A stretch of 64,000 bases of DNA, from positions 496,359,179 to 496,423,178 of the forward strand of contig VDFB02270651.1 of assembly GCA_007258455.2 (NCBI GenBank), in the 5' to 3' direction. The position numbers were made by a program, and so were the translations under genes. The notes beneath the pieces are model-generated. The model was not told where the DNA came from and searched no databases. It worked only from the letters and a program-made list of their open reading frames with translations. Within the stretch, counting starts at the first letter, position 1; each line of letters opens with the position of its first letter. This document shows positions 11,927 to 26,168 of this stretch, in pieces. The stretch is from Sequoia sempervirens. Lineage: Eukaryota > Streptophyta > Pinopsida > Cupressales > Cupressaceae.

Positions 11927-14911
11927 GGGTATGTGTAGGATCATGATGGGCCAAAAAGTGGCGATATGATGGGTATGTGTAGGGTATGTGGCTGACGACT
12001 TTTTTTTACCCAAAATTGATGAAACGATAAGGGTTTTTAAAGGAGATTCTCAGCTTTCGACCAATATAAATTATGCTTTACTTTGAATTTAATAAATAAT
12101 TATTATTCATTTTCTATTTGAATTACCACTAAAGTCCTGATTGTTGGGCTGATTGAAAAACATCTATAGATTTCAAATGGTATCACATTTTTTGAATCTG
12201 AAACATGAGTCACATTCTATAATTCACATACTATAGGATTAAAAAAAATTTGAATTTCATGAAGTTTTGACCAAGTTAAGGTGGTCAAACATATGAGTTT
12301 TTATATTTTTTAAAAGTTGTAATAAAAAATTCATAATTAATTATTTACTTGGAAAAAAATTACAAAAAAATATGAATCACATCGGGACATGAGTTCTCTA
12401 CTTATATCTTGTTGGTTCTCAGTTGTGATCATATGGTTTGTCCTTGATGTCAAAATTCACCTTTGGGTATCTTTCAGCGTGACATTCAAGTGGTCTTGGC
12501 GACAGTGGAAATGTCTATCGGCATAAGCATTTCTCGCCATTGAGAGGTCTTACCGAATGAGTTGGGTCTCACCAACTAATACATAAGGAGGTTCATTGGC
12601 GTAAGAAATACCTATCGGCATGTTGTTTCATCGAGCGCTTTGTGTCTTGGTGACTAACACAAGAAAGAACATATCGGCAAGAGTTGCGGCATCGATATAA
12701 TGTCTTAGCGAACTCACATTGTCTCACCAACCGAAGGAAAAGGAACATATCGGCAGGAGTGTTGTATTCGGTATGTGGTCTCACCGAAGACATATTGTCT
12801 CACCGACCGTGCACCGAAAGGTCTTATCGGAAAAGGTTGTGGCATCACTGAAATGTCATAGTTATTTCGTGATGTCTTACCAACTTGTGCTCAAAGGTTA
12901 TATCGGTAAGAGTTAGAGTCATCGGTATAGGGTCACAACGAGTTTGTAATGTCTCAGCGACTCAGAGTGGATAAAGAATTTTGGTATGACTCGTGTGCAT
13001 CAAAGAAAGGTTTTGGCGAGTTTGAATTCTTATACTGACCGACAACATAAAGGTATACATCTCGGTAAGAGTTAGGGTTTTCGGCATGAGGTCTCGGTGA
13101 GTGACCTCCGGTCTCGCCGATAGAACACAAAAGGACTTTGTCGGCATAGGATCTGACTTGTCTTAGCGACACAGAAGATGGTGGGTGACTTTTGGTATGA
13201 CTCAAGCATTCTACGAGAGGTCTCCCCAATGACAATATGCTATAGCGACACTCATAAGATAAAAGGATGCATCGGCGAGAGAATCATAATGTCACAGCGA
13301 CACACAAGGGATAAAGTCTTTGGGTGAAACTTAATGTAATCTACGAAACATCTTCCCAACAACAGAATGTCACATCGACAAATAAAGGGATGACTGGCGG
13401 CGATAAAGTTGCCTTCGGCATAGGTATTGAATTGTCATGATGACATGTTTGATCATGGGAGCTCTTGGAAAAACAAAGACTTGTCTACAAGATGTCTTTC
13501 CGATTTCAAAAGGTTACAACGACAGTGAATGAAACGAAAAGGGAATCTCGGTGAGAAACTTGCTTATGTCTCAGTGATTGGAAAGAACTTAACACATGGC
13601 TCTCGACGTGACATAATGTATTCGTTATGTCTTCTTCCTGACTCTGATGGGTCATGGCAAAAGTGATAACTAAGAGGAATGTATGGTGATGCAATTGCCT
13701 TCGACAAAACTATCTGGATGTCTCAACGAATGGTTAACGAAGACTCAAAACACTTGGATTGGCATCGAATCTCATAACCGTTACATGGTAGAATATTCTT
13801 TGAGTTTCCTTGTTGAGCAGTTGCATTTTTGAAATAATGGATGATTTGCAACTCTCTGGATAAGTGTTACTCTTGATTTTTACCATCATCTATAGTCTGT
13901 CATTATTCAGCTTCATATTCAAAAATCAGAAAGAGAATTTCAGAATCTTGTGAAAAATGCTTTTTGAAGATTTCTTCATAACTGACATACTTGAAATGTA
14001 TATATATAAATACCAGTGTTGAAAACCAAAAAAAAAAGCTCTCTCTGATTGTAATTCTGGAATATTGCTTTTTGGCTGTATCAAAAATGTATTAGATAGA
14101 TGAGGAAAATAGAGAGTTCTAAGCTTGACTGAAAACAGAGAGATCCTTTGAGATATTTTTGTTTAGATGCATAATTTGAGGGGTTGGTACTCCTTGAGAT
14201 AGATATCTCTAAATGGGGGGTTGGTGCTCCTTGAGTGGGTGCTCAAAAATCAGCCTATAAGGAATTATGAACTTTTGTTTAAAAGATTAAGCCTGGAAGG
14301 CATTTCGGGAGTGGTTTTTATAGCCCAGGAGGGTTTTCCACTCGGTAAAATCTTGAGTCTCCTTGTTCTTTTGAGTTCTTTTTGCTTTACTGTGTTGTGG
14401 TTATTTCAGTTCACTGTTTGGTTATTACTTTTCTCAATTTTGTTTATGAATGATTACATTCAACTCATGAATGCATTAATCAAAGTATATTGAGATCAAA
14501 TCTGAGCTATGGTTTTTGAATTTGTGAAAATTGGTCAAATCTGTTAAGACACTGATTCACCCCCCCTCTCAGTGTCATTTTAACTCCAACAATATCTAAA
14601 ATATTATACAAAAATATTATCATTTTATTGTGGTTAGGGTGGTCAGACAGACACCTACTTCTTATTTTTTCCTTGAAATTTAAGTACTACTGCATTGAAA
14701 TTTCAAATTTTCACCAAATAGATTTTTTTTTATAAATAAACCTAGTAGTTTAGAAACTACATTCAATTTTCTACAGATTCTATTCTTACATATTTTTGAA
14801 ATAATATAGATAACTTATTCAAATTTTTACGTCAAGTTTCCTAACTCTGATTTTTCTAAATTTTTCGCCACTTAAGGGCCTGTTTTTTCCATGATGATCC
14901 TACAAATACCT
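11927..14911. mobile_element. TIR transposon, family T2, copy c (with nested solo LTR)
   Basis: The left end reads GGGTATGTGTAGGATCATGA and the right end inverts to nearly the same (CATGATGATCCTACAAATAC plus CT). It is flanked by the 4-bp repeat GGCT (11923-11926 and 14912-14915). The unbroken LTR at 6550 has GGCT only once. Without the nested LTR it would be about 800 bp, like the copy at 40925. It has no coding capacity and is therefore non-autonomous. Confidence 0.85.
12410..14591 (+). repeat. Solo LTR (2182 bp) with degenerate CpG-rich motif array
   Basis: It starts TGTTGG and ends CCAACA, and is flanked by ATATCT on both sides (12404-12409, 14592-14597). The uninterrupted T2 copies at 24720 and 41395 contain this site once. 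A TATA-like run lies at about 14000-14011. The segment 'gattcaccccccctctcagtgtc' near the 3' end is typical of plant retrotransposon LTR ends. From 12500 to 13780 the motif TCGGCA/TCGGTA and blocks such as GTCTCACCGA recur at least a dozen times. No internal region remains, so it is a solo LTR from recombination. Confidence 0.85.
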
Positions 14912-16432
14912 GGCTACTACTGATCCGAAGGATTTTTTGTCAAATTTTCAAAAATATCCCCCTTTTCACATCTCTCAGAAGGATAATATATCCAATATTA
15001 TTTTTATTTAGCCCTTTATATTTATCCAGGGCTTTACAAATGAGATTCTCCTTTTATTTAGGAGATTTTATTTCTCCATAGGGTATTTTTGATGTTATTT
15101 TATCCCTATGTATAGGGCTACGTTTTGAATTAGGCAAGTTTGTTTTAAAAAAAAAAAAATCAAATCCCCCTTAAAGGGGATCTTTGAGGTATTTTATAGG
15201 GGGTTGGTGGTCCCACCACACTCCCCTCCTTTCAACCTTTCCCCTAAAAGAGGGAGTTGCGTTCCCCTTCAAAAGTGGATTTCCCCCCATACCATGGGTG
15301 GCGCCCCACTTAATGTGGGCCGCCCCATGATTGTACAGTCTCTTTTATGTTGCTCTCTTGACATGATCTGTGTTGATAACATCCATGAGAAAGAGTTCAC
15401 TTGCATATATATAATTTGTTGTCCTTAAGAGAAATGATGACCATTAACATTAATTGGTATTGTCAGATTTATTGTGACTACCCTTTGAATAGTCTTTGTG
15501 AATTTTTCTTGAAAGATGCACTCAATGCTACCATTATGGCTGTCCTTATGCATAGAATCATTGCCTCCTTACTCATTGTGGTTCCATTGAACAAGTATTT
15601 GTCATTTATGATAGTGAATTTAGTCAACTCACTGTCATGAGTGATGAGTGCTTGTTTTGAATGTTGACAAGTATGATGAGTTTACACTCCTATCCCTCTT
15701 TAAAATTGAGAGGGCAACATGCTAGGCTCAACCCTTGTGGGAGCCCATTTTACTCCACATGCTATGATGTCAAATGAAAAATAATCTAGCAATGCAAAAT
15801 GTACCTATACCTACATAGTGAACAAACATGTTAGATAAAATAATGAAACTCAGAATTTGATGGTGATTTATGATGATCTTCTACTTTTCCTTGATATCTA
15901 TGAAAACTGTAAAGCTGATTTAATAAATTATGAGAGTAAATTATATGTTTTTTGATGTTGTATATGAGGAGAGTAGGCATCCTGAGCTCTAACACCAACT
16001 TTTTCATCTCTTGTAGGTAACTTCTGGAGCAACCAAGTGAAAGGAGCTGAAGATGCAGTAGTTCAACCTTGGGGTTCATCATTCAGGCAATGTCAGATCC
16101 CTATTCCTTTCATATGCTTTTCCTTTCTTCAAATGTATAGTTTACATCTTGTATTGCATTGAATTAGTTACTCCCACCGGCTTGTGTGGGAAACTATACT
16201 TTTGTAATTATGAATAAAAGACAACATTTTATGCAAAGCTTGTGCAATCTTTTCTCTTGTAAACACTTGCATAATAAACTAAAAAAAATATTTGATAATA
16301 TTTATGTGTATGATAATGAAAAATCAGTAGAATGAAAACTCAGTAGAATCAAATGTGTACCTTTCATTCTCTTTTCATGATCATTGTTGTCTTAGCTCTA
16401 CCTTATTGAGCTGAAAGCAAAATTAGGTAACA

Positions 16433-16707
16433 TTATTATTGCAAGAGATTAAGTCACTTGTCACAATGTAATGCAATCCTCATCTAGGGTTTTCTTTTTC
16501 ATGCTTTTATAAAGCTTGCACATTCACTGTAATCAGTCAATTCATAAACATTCACGTTAATACATAGAAAATCAGTTGCTCTTCTAGATTCAATCTTTTC
16601 TCTCTTGGTTGCATAGCAAATCAATTGCTTTGATTTTTATTTTGTGATAAGATAATTGCTTGGAGGTGATTTCTGGGTGTTGTGGAGTTCAATCATCAAC
16701 TTCAACA
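16433..16707 (+). repeat. LTR of element X, right fragment
   Basis: This continues the LTR begun at 4477. It includes a TATA-like 'ttttataaagc' at about 16505 and ends ACTTCAACA. Directly beyond it, at 16708, the gag frame of another copia element starts, so X inserted into that gag. Confidence 0.65.
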
Positions 16708-17111
16708 ATCCACTCTGAGCATGTAGGTTATAATGTCTTCATCTTTTGACATCCTTAGGTTTTAAAATTTGACTTTGAAATTATGCATCTTTGCTTACTT
16801 GACCGTATCATCTCCATCATAAATGCTCTACAACTTTTTCTAGATCTCTTTAGAATTTTTAAGACTTATCACCTTTCCAAGTTTAGAATTAGAAAGACAA
16901 CTCAAGATAGCATTTTTTCTTTTTCATTGTTCTCATAATCCTTGACCTTATCATCACTTTTCAGACCATTAGTAGGCATAGTATATCCAGTCTCAACCAA
17001 CTTCCAAACTCCAAACCCTAGAGAGACAAGAAAGGCTTCCATCCTAGCTTTCTAGTAAGCATAATTTGTTCCATCAAACATAGGAGCTTTGACACCCTTC
17101 CTGTGTGCCAT
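16708..17111 (-). pseudogene. Copia gag N-terminal fragment (element C2)
   Basis: From ATG at 17111 on the minus strand the frame reads MAHRKGVKAPMFDGTNYAY followed by a TAG where copia Gag proteins normally have Trp, then KARMEAFLVSLGFGVWKLVE. This is the conserved start of plant copia Gag (DUF4219/UBN2 type). After a frame change the reading continues with ILSCLSNSKLGKVISLKNSKE and later KLRMSKDEDIITYMLRVD, ending at 16708 where the LTR of element X cuts it. The rest of this gag should lie left of the window. PBS and LTR follow at 17155 and 17169. Confidence 0.85.
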
Positions 17112-17154
17112 CCAGATCTACCTCAAATGGTTAAGCTTCTTCCAAGGAACTATA

Positions 17155-17166
17155 ACTCTGATACCA
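17155..17166 (-). other. Primer binding site of copia element C2
   Basis: The minus strand reads TGGTATCAGAGT, one base from the standard initiator tRNA-Met complement. It lies 2 bases from the LTR start at 17169 and 43 bases from the gag ATG. Confidence 0.85.
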
Positions 17167-17168
17167 AT

Positions 17169-19856
17169 TGTTAGACATATAGGACAACTGAGAAGGGGGT
17201 GAATCAGTTTTATATTAAAACCTTAAACCCTCACTAACCATCAAACCAGTATTATCATCAACAATATGTAAACATATGAAACATAAACACATTCAACATC
17301 ATACACAAGAGAACACCATATTTACATGGAAAATCCTAATCAGGGAAAAACCATGGTGAGGATTAGCTCACATATATATGAATAGCAACACTAAATATAA
17401 TAGGCTCATTGCCAAAAGGGCTCACTGCCCAAAAGAGAAGAATGGATCATTGCCAAGGGCTCACTTCCCAAACGACTCACTATCCGAAAGAAATAAGAAT
17501 AAAAGTAAACTATTACAGAGAGATTCATTATCTTAGAGCAACAGGAAAAATCCACCACTACAACTCTACACCATCTGCAACCTTCGATTCACTGCCTCTA
17601 GTAACATCAAACACACTGAAAATGTAGACACCTTCTACTCACTACATCTGGAAACCTTAGACATTTAAGCTCATACTTAGATCACCACACTTGATCACAT
17701 TCATATCATACAAGGGTGATCCAACTTGATAGTGGTTTACAATTTTTGGCCAAACTGGACACTGAAATATTTTTTTTAACTAAATCTTAAATTTCGGGCA
17801 CCTATAGCAGCTAGACCGTGAGGAATTTGAAGATGATGCAAACTAGAGTTTCATGAAATTTTTTCTATAGATTCTAAATACATTTTTTTCAAAAATTTTA
17901 GAATCAGATTGCACTTAGATTTTTCCATCTCCTTCGAAAACTAGTTTTTTTTTAGAAAATAACATTTTTAAAAAGTGACGCTCACCATATAACGCATAAC
18001 TTTTTTTCCATGAAGGATAAAATTATAATTCTTTCAAATTTACATTTGTAACTCTAATATCTAGTGCTTACACTTGGTTAGATAGTTTTTTATTGAATAT
18101 GTTTCCTTTAATCAAGTTTCAAAGTCCAACCAATTACAATTCAGACATAGCGCGATCGTATAACGCGTAACTTTTTTTGTATGTATCGAAATTCAATTTT
18201 TTTTTGTTGGATCAAGGACTTCAATATTTGGTGCACTCATATTTTTCAATTTTTTTTTTTGATAATCTGCTATTTTTCCACATGTGCAGAACAAAGAGCT
18301 TGATTTTTGGTGAAAAACCTATGTTTAATAAAACTAAAAAAAAATACATAATAAAACCAAAAAATATTTAAATTATAGTCGTTCAATAGCTCATTTCGAG
18401 GACTACCTGATTCCAGTTGGGTTTGTGAAGTCTCCTCTATTTTCATCCTCAACCCGAGCTTCGAAGCATAAAAATTTGGACTTTCAAAGTGCTTGAGGGG
18501 GAGAATGAGGGAAAAGGGGGGTTTGCTCAAACCAGGGTTCACTTGAACCCAAGTTCGAGCGAAATCCCTTTCTTTTTACATTTTGTGTGTTTTTTTTGGG
18601 CGAGAAATGTGGGCCCAATATTTAATGGGTTCGCTTGAACCTACAAGTTCGTTTGAACCCCTAAAACTAATTTTTTTTGCATGGGGTCATTTTTTTCTTG
18701 TTTTCCTTCCTCCATCAAATTGTAAACCACTATTTTGGCTTTACCCACAACTCTCACACATCTGCCACATACATCTTCAAAAATTAACGTTTCTTATATA
18801 TCCTCCACAACCTCAAAAACTTTCTCCATGTTGGCCACAATGAAACGTATACACCTCAAATGTGCAACCACTAAATTGGTCAACACCAAACAATTATACG
18901 ACAAAAAGAAGTGAAGGAAGACCACACTAAGGGTTAACTATGACCCAAATCCACACCAACATGCTTCCTCAAACAATAAAAAAACTCCAAAATTAGCGCT
19001 AGCACACCAAGTTGGCCAAACCTACACTAACACTAACAAGCAACCACATACATGCCTCTCCAAATCCGAAAAAAATATGTAGACCACAAAGTAACAATCC
19101 ACAACATCCTAGAATATTACATCATCATCAAGATATTCTACAGTACTGCCACAACCACTTGCAACTGAAGAACACATTCATTTTGTGCAACTAGCAATAG
19201 TGCCACATACATGCAACACACTATCCAACCTTGTGGAACACCTGAACACATAAAAATACAAGGAAAGGTAGGAACAAACAATATTAACATGTTCCCAAAT
19301 CCACAAGATAGGAAACCACAACACAGAGAAATGAGGAGAAATTCCATTTCTTGCAGACAACCTTCTACACAAGAAGACACATTGCCAAACACATCTTCAA
19401 CTGCCACACAATCCAGAACCTAAAACTCTAGATATAGAACCTCTTAACACCTTTGATCATCACATCCAAACCACACAAGCATAACTTCAACCATGAAGAA
19501 ATGCATAGCACAACACTAAACACACCTCTATCACACTGCACACTCTTTTATTCAAATTTCCTCAAAAGCACTTGGAAACAAGTGAACCAATTGCATCAAC
19601 AAAACCAAAAAAACTTGCTCAAAATATCTATAACATTTGCAACACCTGCTCAATACCACAAACACTTCTCAATATGCAACACTGGAGGTTGACATCAAAT
19701 CACAACACTAATGACAACATAGTGCAACAATCTCCAACAATCTTCTTGACCATACTGGAGGTTGACATCAATGTGACATCAAACCACAACACATCCACAC
19801 TAGTAGTTGACATCAATGAAAACACTAATGACAACACCAACAAATCTCCAACAACA
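17169..19856 (-). repeat. 5' LTR of copia element C2, interrupted
   Basis: It starts TGTTAGACATATAG next to the PBS and shares the GTGAATCAG block, the GGCTCATTGCC array (17401-17490) and the repeated 'gttgacatcaatg' blocks near the end with the LTR at 2296. A TIR transposon (17714-18746) is nested inside. Without it the LTR is about 1655 bp, matching the 1635-bp LTR of C1. The right boundary is placed at ACAACA (19856), a few bases before the next LTR, and is uncertain by a few bases. Confidence 0.78.
17714..18746. mobile_element. TIR transposon, family T1, copy 1
   Basis: The ends are GGGTGATCC...GTGGTTTACAATTT and its diverged inverse AAATTGTAAACCACTAT...TTACCC. It is flanked by ACAA on both sides (17710-17713 and 18747-18750). 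It is inverted relative to the copies at 26169 and 42505, which share its 'ggtgcccgaaa' and 'ccacatgtg' blocks. It has no long frame; the ORFs seen are not shared between copies. It is non-autonomous. Confidence 0.83.
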
Positions 19857-19860
19857 TATA

Positions 19861-21615
19861 TGTTGAAATGAACATGACAAATAAGAGGGGGTGAATTAGT
19901 TGTAGAAAATTAAACCTTCAAAACCCTCAATAGTAAACATATCCACAAGCATTAAATATACTCTTATTCTATTAATATGATTAAAAATGAAATGTAGATA
20001 ACAAAAACTGAAATCACAACACCACACACATAAGAACACCAAATTTACATGGAAAACCCAATGAGGGAAAAACCATGGTGAGGATTATCTCACAATGTAA
20101 GTAATAGAAAAACCAGTACAAAGAGGCTCACTGCCATAATAGGAAGCACTATCCAAAAAGGCTCATAGCTAGGGCTCACTACCACAAAAAGAATACAAGA
20201 AGATAAAAGAAGAGTGTTACACAGAGAAGCACTTCTCAATGCAACAAGGAGTCCACCACAATTTCTCACCCACTTTTGCAGTCTCACATGAAAGATTTCG
20301 GATGCCTTCAACTCATTGCCTTTAGGAACCCTAACATGAAGTTCACATTGCTCTCCTCAAATTCTCAGAGCATCACATACACTTTACTCGCATCACTCTT
20401 CGCATCTATATTTCTTCATACTCTTTCCTTCACCTCTCTTGCATCAAAACCATTCATATTTATATCAACATCTACCTCAAAACTTTCTCCAATGTCGGCC
20501 ACTAGTCGTTATACATTCAAATTTAAACTAGGTTAGCACCCAAAAATTCTTGCAGTGGATAGAAATGAAAGTGACCTACATAAATCCTTAATTAGGACTC
20601 AAATATATCCCAAAATGCTTCCACAAGCCTCACATGTAGTGTGAAACACAAGGTCAGCCAACACCCGTGTAAAACATTAAAAACATTGAGTACACACTGA
20701 CTTAGATCAAGTTGAAAGTTATAGACAACATAATTTACTTGAATTCAATCCAGAACAATCCACGAACTACTTAAGATTCATCGAATACATCATCCAAGCT
20801 CGCATCGACAAATAGTATAACTTAGAACAATTGATAACCCTTGTTTGCATACTGATAACTGAAACTTACATTGTACTGCATCAAATCCAGTAAAACTTTG
20901 ATCATAGAAAGTTAAAGACATTATATAATCAAATTTCCAAATCCGCACAACCTGAATCCATTTAACGAAGAAACGCAAAGTAAATACATTTATCCCAAAC
21001 AATAGAAAACACCATTGAACAACTGATTCACACACTGGTGAAAATATCTCGCATTGTACAGTGATCTAGAAATCCAAATTCTGAACATAGCAACCACTGA
21101 AAACTTTGAATAACTTGTAAGAACCACACAAGCATAGAATCAACACAAAAAAGAATGTGGAGCACAATATCAGAGCACACTATGATCATTTGCACAACAA
21201 AATTTACGTTGTTTATTAATTTTTCTCAAAAGCACTTGGAGACCAAGTACCGGAACCATCATCTGAGCTCATTCCAACTCATCTTCAGACTCTACAACAA
21301 AAGAATAGCTCCATGTACTCACAAAATTTCCTCTAGGTCTCAACTACATGTATGCACAACCTATTTTCTTGTTTTCACAATTTTCTCAATATCTTCAACA
21401 TCTTCATCCATAGTTGACATCAATGACAACACCAATTAGTAGACTTCCTATTGACATCAATGAAAACGCCATCATTCTTGCAACGATATACATGGAAATA
21501 ACTCAAAATGGCATGACAATATTATGCATTCTCCAATATTCTAGATGCCATTGCATCAATGACATAACATTAAGGCCAATACACCATTGAAATCAATGGC
21601 AACATATGTTCAACA
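19861..21615 (-). repeat. LTR related to copia C1/C2 LTRs, probably solo
   Basis: It runs from TGTTGAAATGAACATG to ATATGTTCAACA (1755 bp) and has the same internal landmarks as the LTRs at 2296 and 17169: GGGGGTGAATTAG, a GGCTCACTGCC array at 20120-20200, 'aaggtcagccaacaccc', and 'gttgaaatcaatgg' close to the end. No PBS lies on its left and no clear polypurine tract on its right. The flanks (atata and tggag) do not match, so it is either a solo LTR with a lost duplication or one cut by the neighbouring C2 insertion. Confidence 0.68.
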
Positions 21616-22577
21616 TGGAGATGGTGTGTTACCAATCCTCCCAAAATTCCATGGATTTTTTAGAGATATTTTAACATGATTGAAAATAAGGAAGATAAGT
21701 TTGGAGGTTATCCTTGGGGATGAAACGATAATGAACAGTTTTATTGAACTAGATTGAAAAAAATGTTAAAATTATTTGACCCCTTGGAAGGAAAGAAAGT
21801 GCAATAACCAAAATGACAACAAAAGAGTCTATTGCAGACTTGACCAATTTTATGCTCATGAGGATACATTCTAATTTGAAAGTAGAAAGGGACCAAATTG
21901 TGTACAAGTTGAGCCAAAAACACTCTCAGATCACTACCCAATTGAATCACGGATAGTAATAAAATCTTGTGGATATATATATCTAATGGATAGAAGGATA
22001 ACCTATATAAAATTAACAATAATTTTCTAAAATACCAAGATTGTTTGGATGGTATAAAAACTTTGAGGAAAACTAAATTAAATTTGTTTCCTAAGGATTT
22101 TTCCATTGGCTACTGGGTTAACTTGGTTTCCAATTTGAGGACTCTATTGAAAACTACTGGTAAGAAATATGCAATTGATAATAGAAGATAAGAATGTTTC
22201 ATACATGATGAGTTGCTAGCTACTAAGGCTAAGGTACAAGTGGATAAATAATATTAAACATAAGCTTATATAAAGTGTTAAATTAAAAAGGCTCGGGGGG
22301 CAAGGATAAAGGAAAAAATGAATTGGGTTAAAGATGGAGATAAAGGAACCAAGAATTTTTGCAATTTTTTGAGGATAAAGCATGCCATTGAATCAGTAGG
22401 GCCGATCAAGATCAATGACTCATGAATGCATGAGAATGAGGAAATTAAGGGAATCTTCTTTGAATTCTACAAAAACTTATTCACTATAGAAGATAATAAT
22501 ATTTCTTTCAAAAATGCTTGGGAGATTTGTAGACAAATAAGGGTATGTGCAGGATCATGATGGGCCAAAAAGTGGCG

Positions 22578-22823
22578 ATGTAAAAAAAGTAGTGTTTTGC
22601 ATCCACCAAAAAATGCGAAAATTAGGTGAGTTGATTTTTTTTTGGGTTGGGTGTCAGTACATTGCTCCAAAGCAATGCCCAAGGCAAAGTACCACAAATC
22701 AGATATCCGATTTATAACTCTAAATGATTTTAAATGGTTGCGGCTATGTATTTATACCCAACCCAAATCAGATATTTGATTTGTGCACACATAGACCTAA
22801 GAGTAATTAGGAGGTGGAGGGTG
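22578..22823. other. Non-satellite leader of the insert inside T2 copy b
   Basis: About 245 bp with no gene. It contains the short imperfect inverted pair 'aaatcagatatccgattt' and 'aaatcagatatttgattt' around 22695-22790, and a CCAAAGCAATGCCCAAGG block. It is not found in the other T2 copies. Confidence 0.5.
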
Positions 22824-24436
<1,613 letters not shown>

Positions 24437-26168
24437 TAGAATTACGACTAAAGTCCTGATTGATAGGCTGATTGAAAAACATCTATAGCTTTCAAACGTT
24501 ATCACATTTTTTGAATCCAAAACATGCGTCACATTCTATGCTTCGCATACTATAGGATTAAAAAAATAAAATAATTTCATAAAGTTTTGACCAAGTTAAG
24601 GTGGTCAGACATACAAGTTTTTATATTTTTTAAAAGTTGTAATAAAAAATTCATAATTAATTATTTACTTGGAAAAAAATTACAAAAAAATATGTCACAT
24701 CCGGATATGAGTCCTCTACTTATATCTAAAAATATATAAAAATATTATCATTTTATTGTGGTTAGTGGTCAAGACAGACACCTACTTCTTATTTTTCCAC
24801 AAATTTAAGTACTATTGCATTGAAATTTTAAATTTTTACCAAATAGATTTAAAAAACCTAGTAGTTTAGAAACTACATTCAATTTACCACAGATTCTATT
24901 CTTACATATTTTTGAAATAATATAGATAACTTATTCAAATTTTTACGTCAAGTTGCCTAACTTTGATTTTTCTGAATTTTCATTGCCACTTAAGGGCCTA
25001 TTTTTTCCATGATGATCCTGCACATACCCATAATGCCTAGGAAAATCACATAAGAGATAGAAGTAAATCTAAAAAAAGAAATATATAGAGGAAATTTATA
25101 ATGCTACTATATCCAATGTTCAACTTGGGAAGTCTCCTAGGGATGATGGTCTTCCAATTGAGTTTTACAAAGATAATCTAGGTTGGGTAGATGATGACAT
25201 TTTTGAGGTCAGGAGGCTATTGAAAAAGGAGCCTTAGGGAGTGACATTAAAAGATATAATAAAATCACTTCCAAAATATAAAAATAATATAAAAACCAAA
25301 GACCTATATCACATTGTTAAATATTTCATACAAAATCTTTGCAAAACTATTGGTAAGGAGGTTGACAAAGATTCTACCAATGCCAATAATTAATACTCAA
25401 AATAGATTTATCAAGGGCATATATTCTAGAAAATCTGATTACTAGTTGGGAAGCTTTGGATTGGGCAAGAAGCAATTAATATGTGGGGATGAAAAAGCTT
25501 ATGATAGAATTGAGTCAACTTTTGTGATTTCTATCTTAAGAGGAAATTATCTTTCCAAATGAGTTTTGCACAATGGTTAAGGTCTTATTTAAGGATACAA
25601 ATGCTTAAATTGAAACAAATGGCTCTATTTTTTATCCTTTTCCTTTGGGTAGGTCTACAAAACAAGGTTGACCATTAGCTTCTGCTCTATTTGTAATTAT
25701 TGTGGAAGCAATGTATTATATTTTAAGGACTGAAAAGCTAAGGACCTAATCTAAAAGGAGTTGTACTTCCAGACAATTACTCTTTGCTTAATATACAATT
25801 TGTAGACGACACTACATCATTTCCTGAATTGATAGAAGGAAATATGGATAACCTAGTAGCAAGATTAAATATTTTTTGTCTGGCCTCTAGATCTAACTTT
25901 TTTGATGTCAAGTCTGTATTACTTTGTTGGAAATATGATCCTCCCAATTGGTCCATAAAGGTTGTTTAGCAATGGTATAGTCTTGACAAAGTTGTGAGAT
26001 ACTTGGGCATTCCCTTCTCTCTTAATACTTCTCTGAAAGAAATGTGGAATTGGATGTTTGCAAAAATTGAAAAAAAAAGATAAAACATTGGAACAATAAT
26101 TATTTGTTAATTGTAGGAAGGGTACAAGTCTATCAAAAAATTTCATCCTCCTACTCAATATACTACAT

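Larger units (their letters stand above)
9978..16432. repeat. Right LTR of element A, interrupted
   Basis: This is homologous to 4602-7544 over 9978-11926 and about 15327-16432. A TIR transposon (11927-14911) is inserted after the sequence ggct, which is repeated on its far side. A further stretch of about 400 bp (14921-15326) is present here but replaced by about 20 bp in the left LTR, so either the left copy lost it or this copy gained it. The end at 16432 (GGTAACA) meets the rest of the X LTR. Confidence 0.78.
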
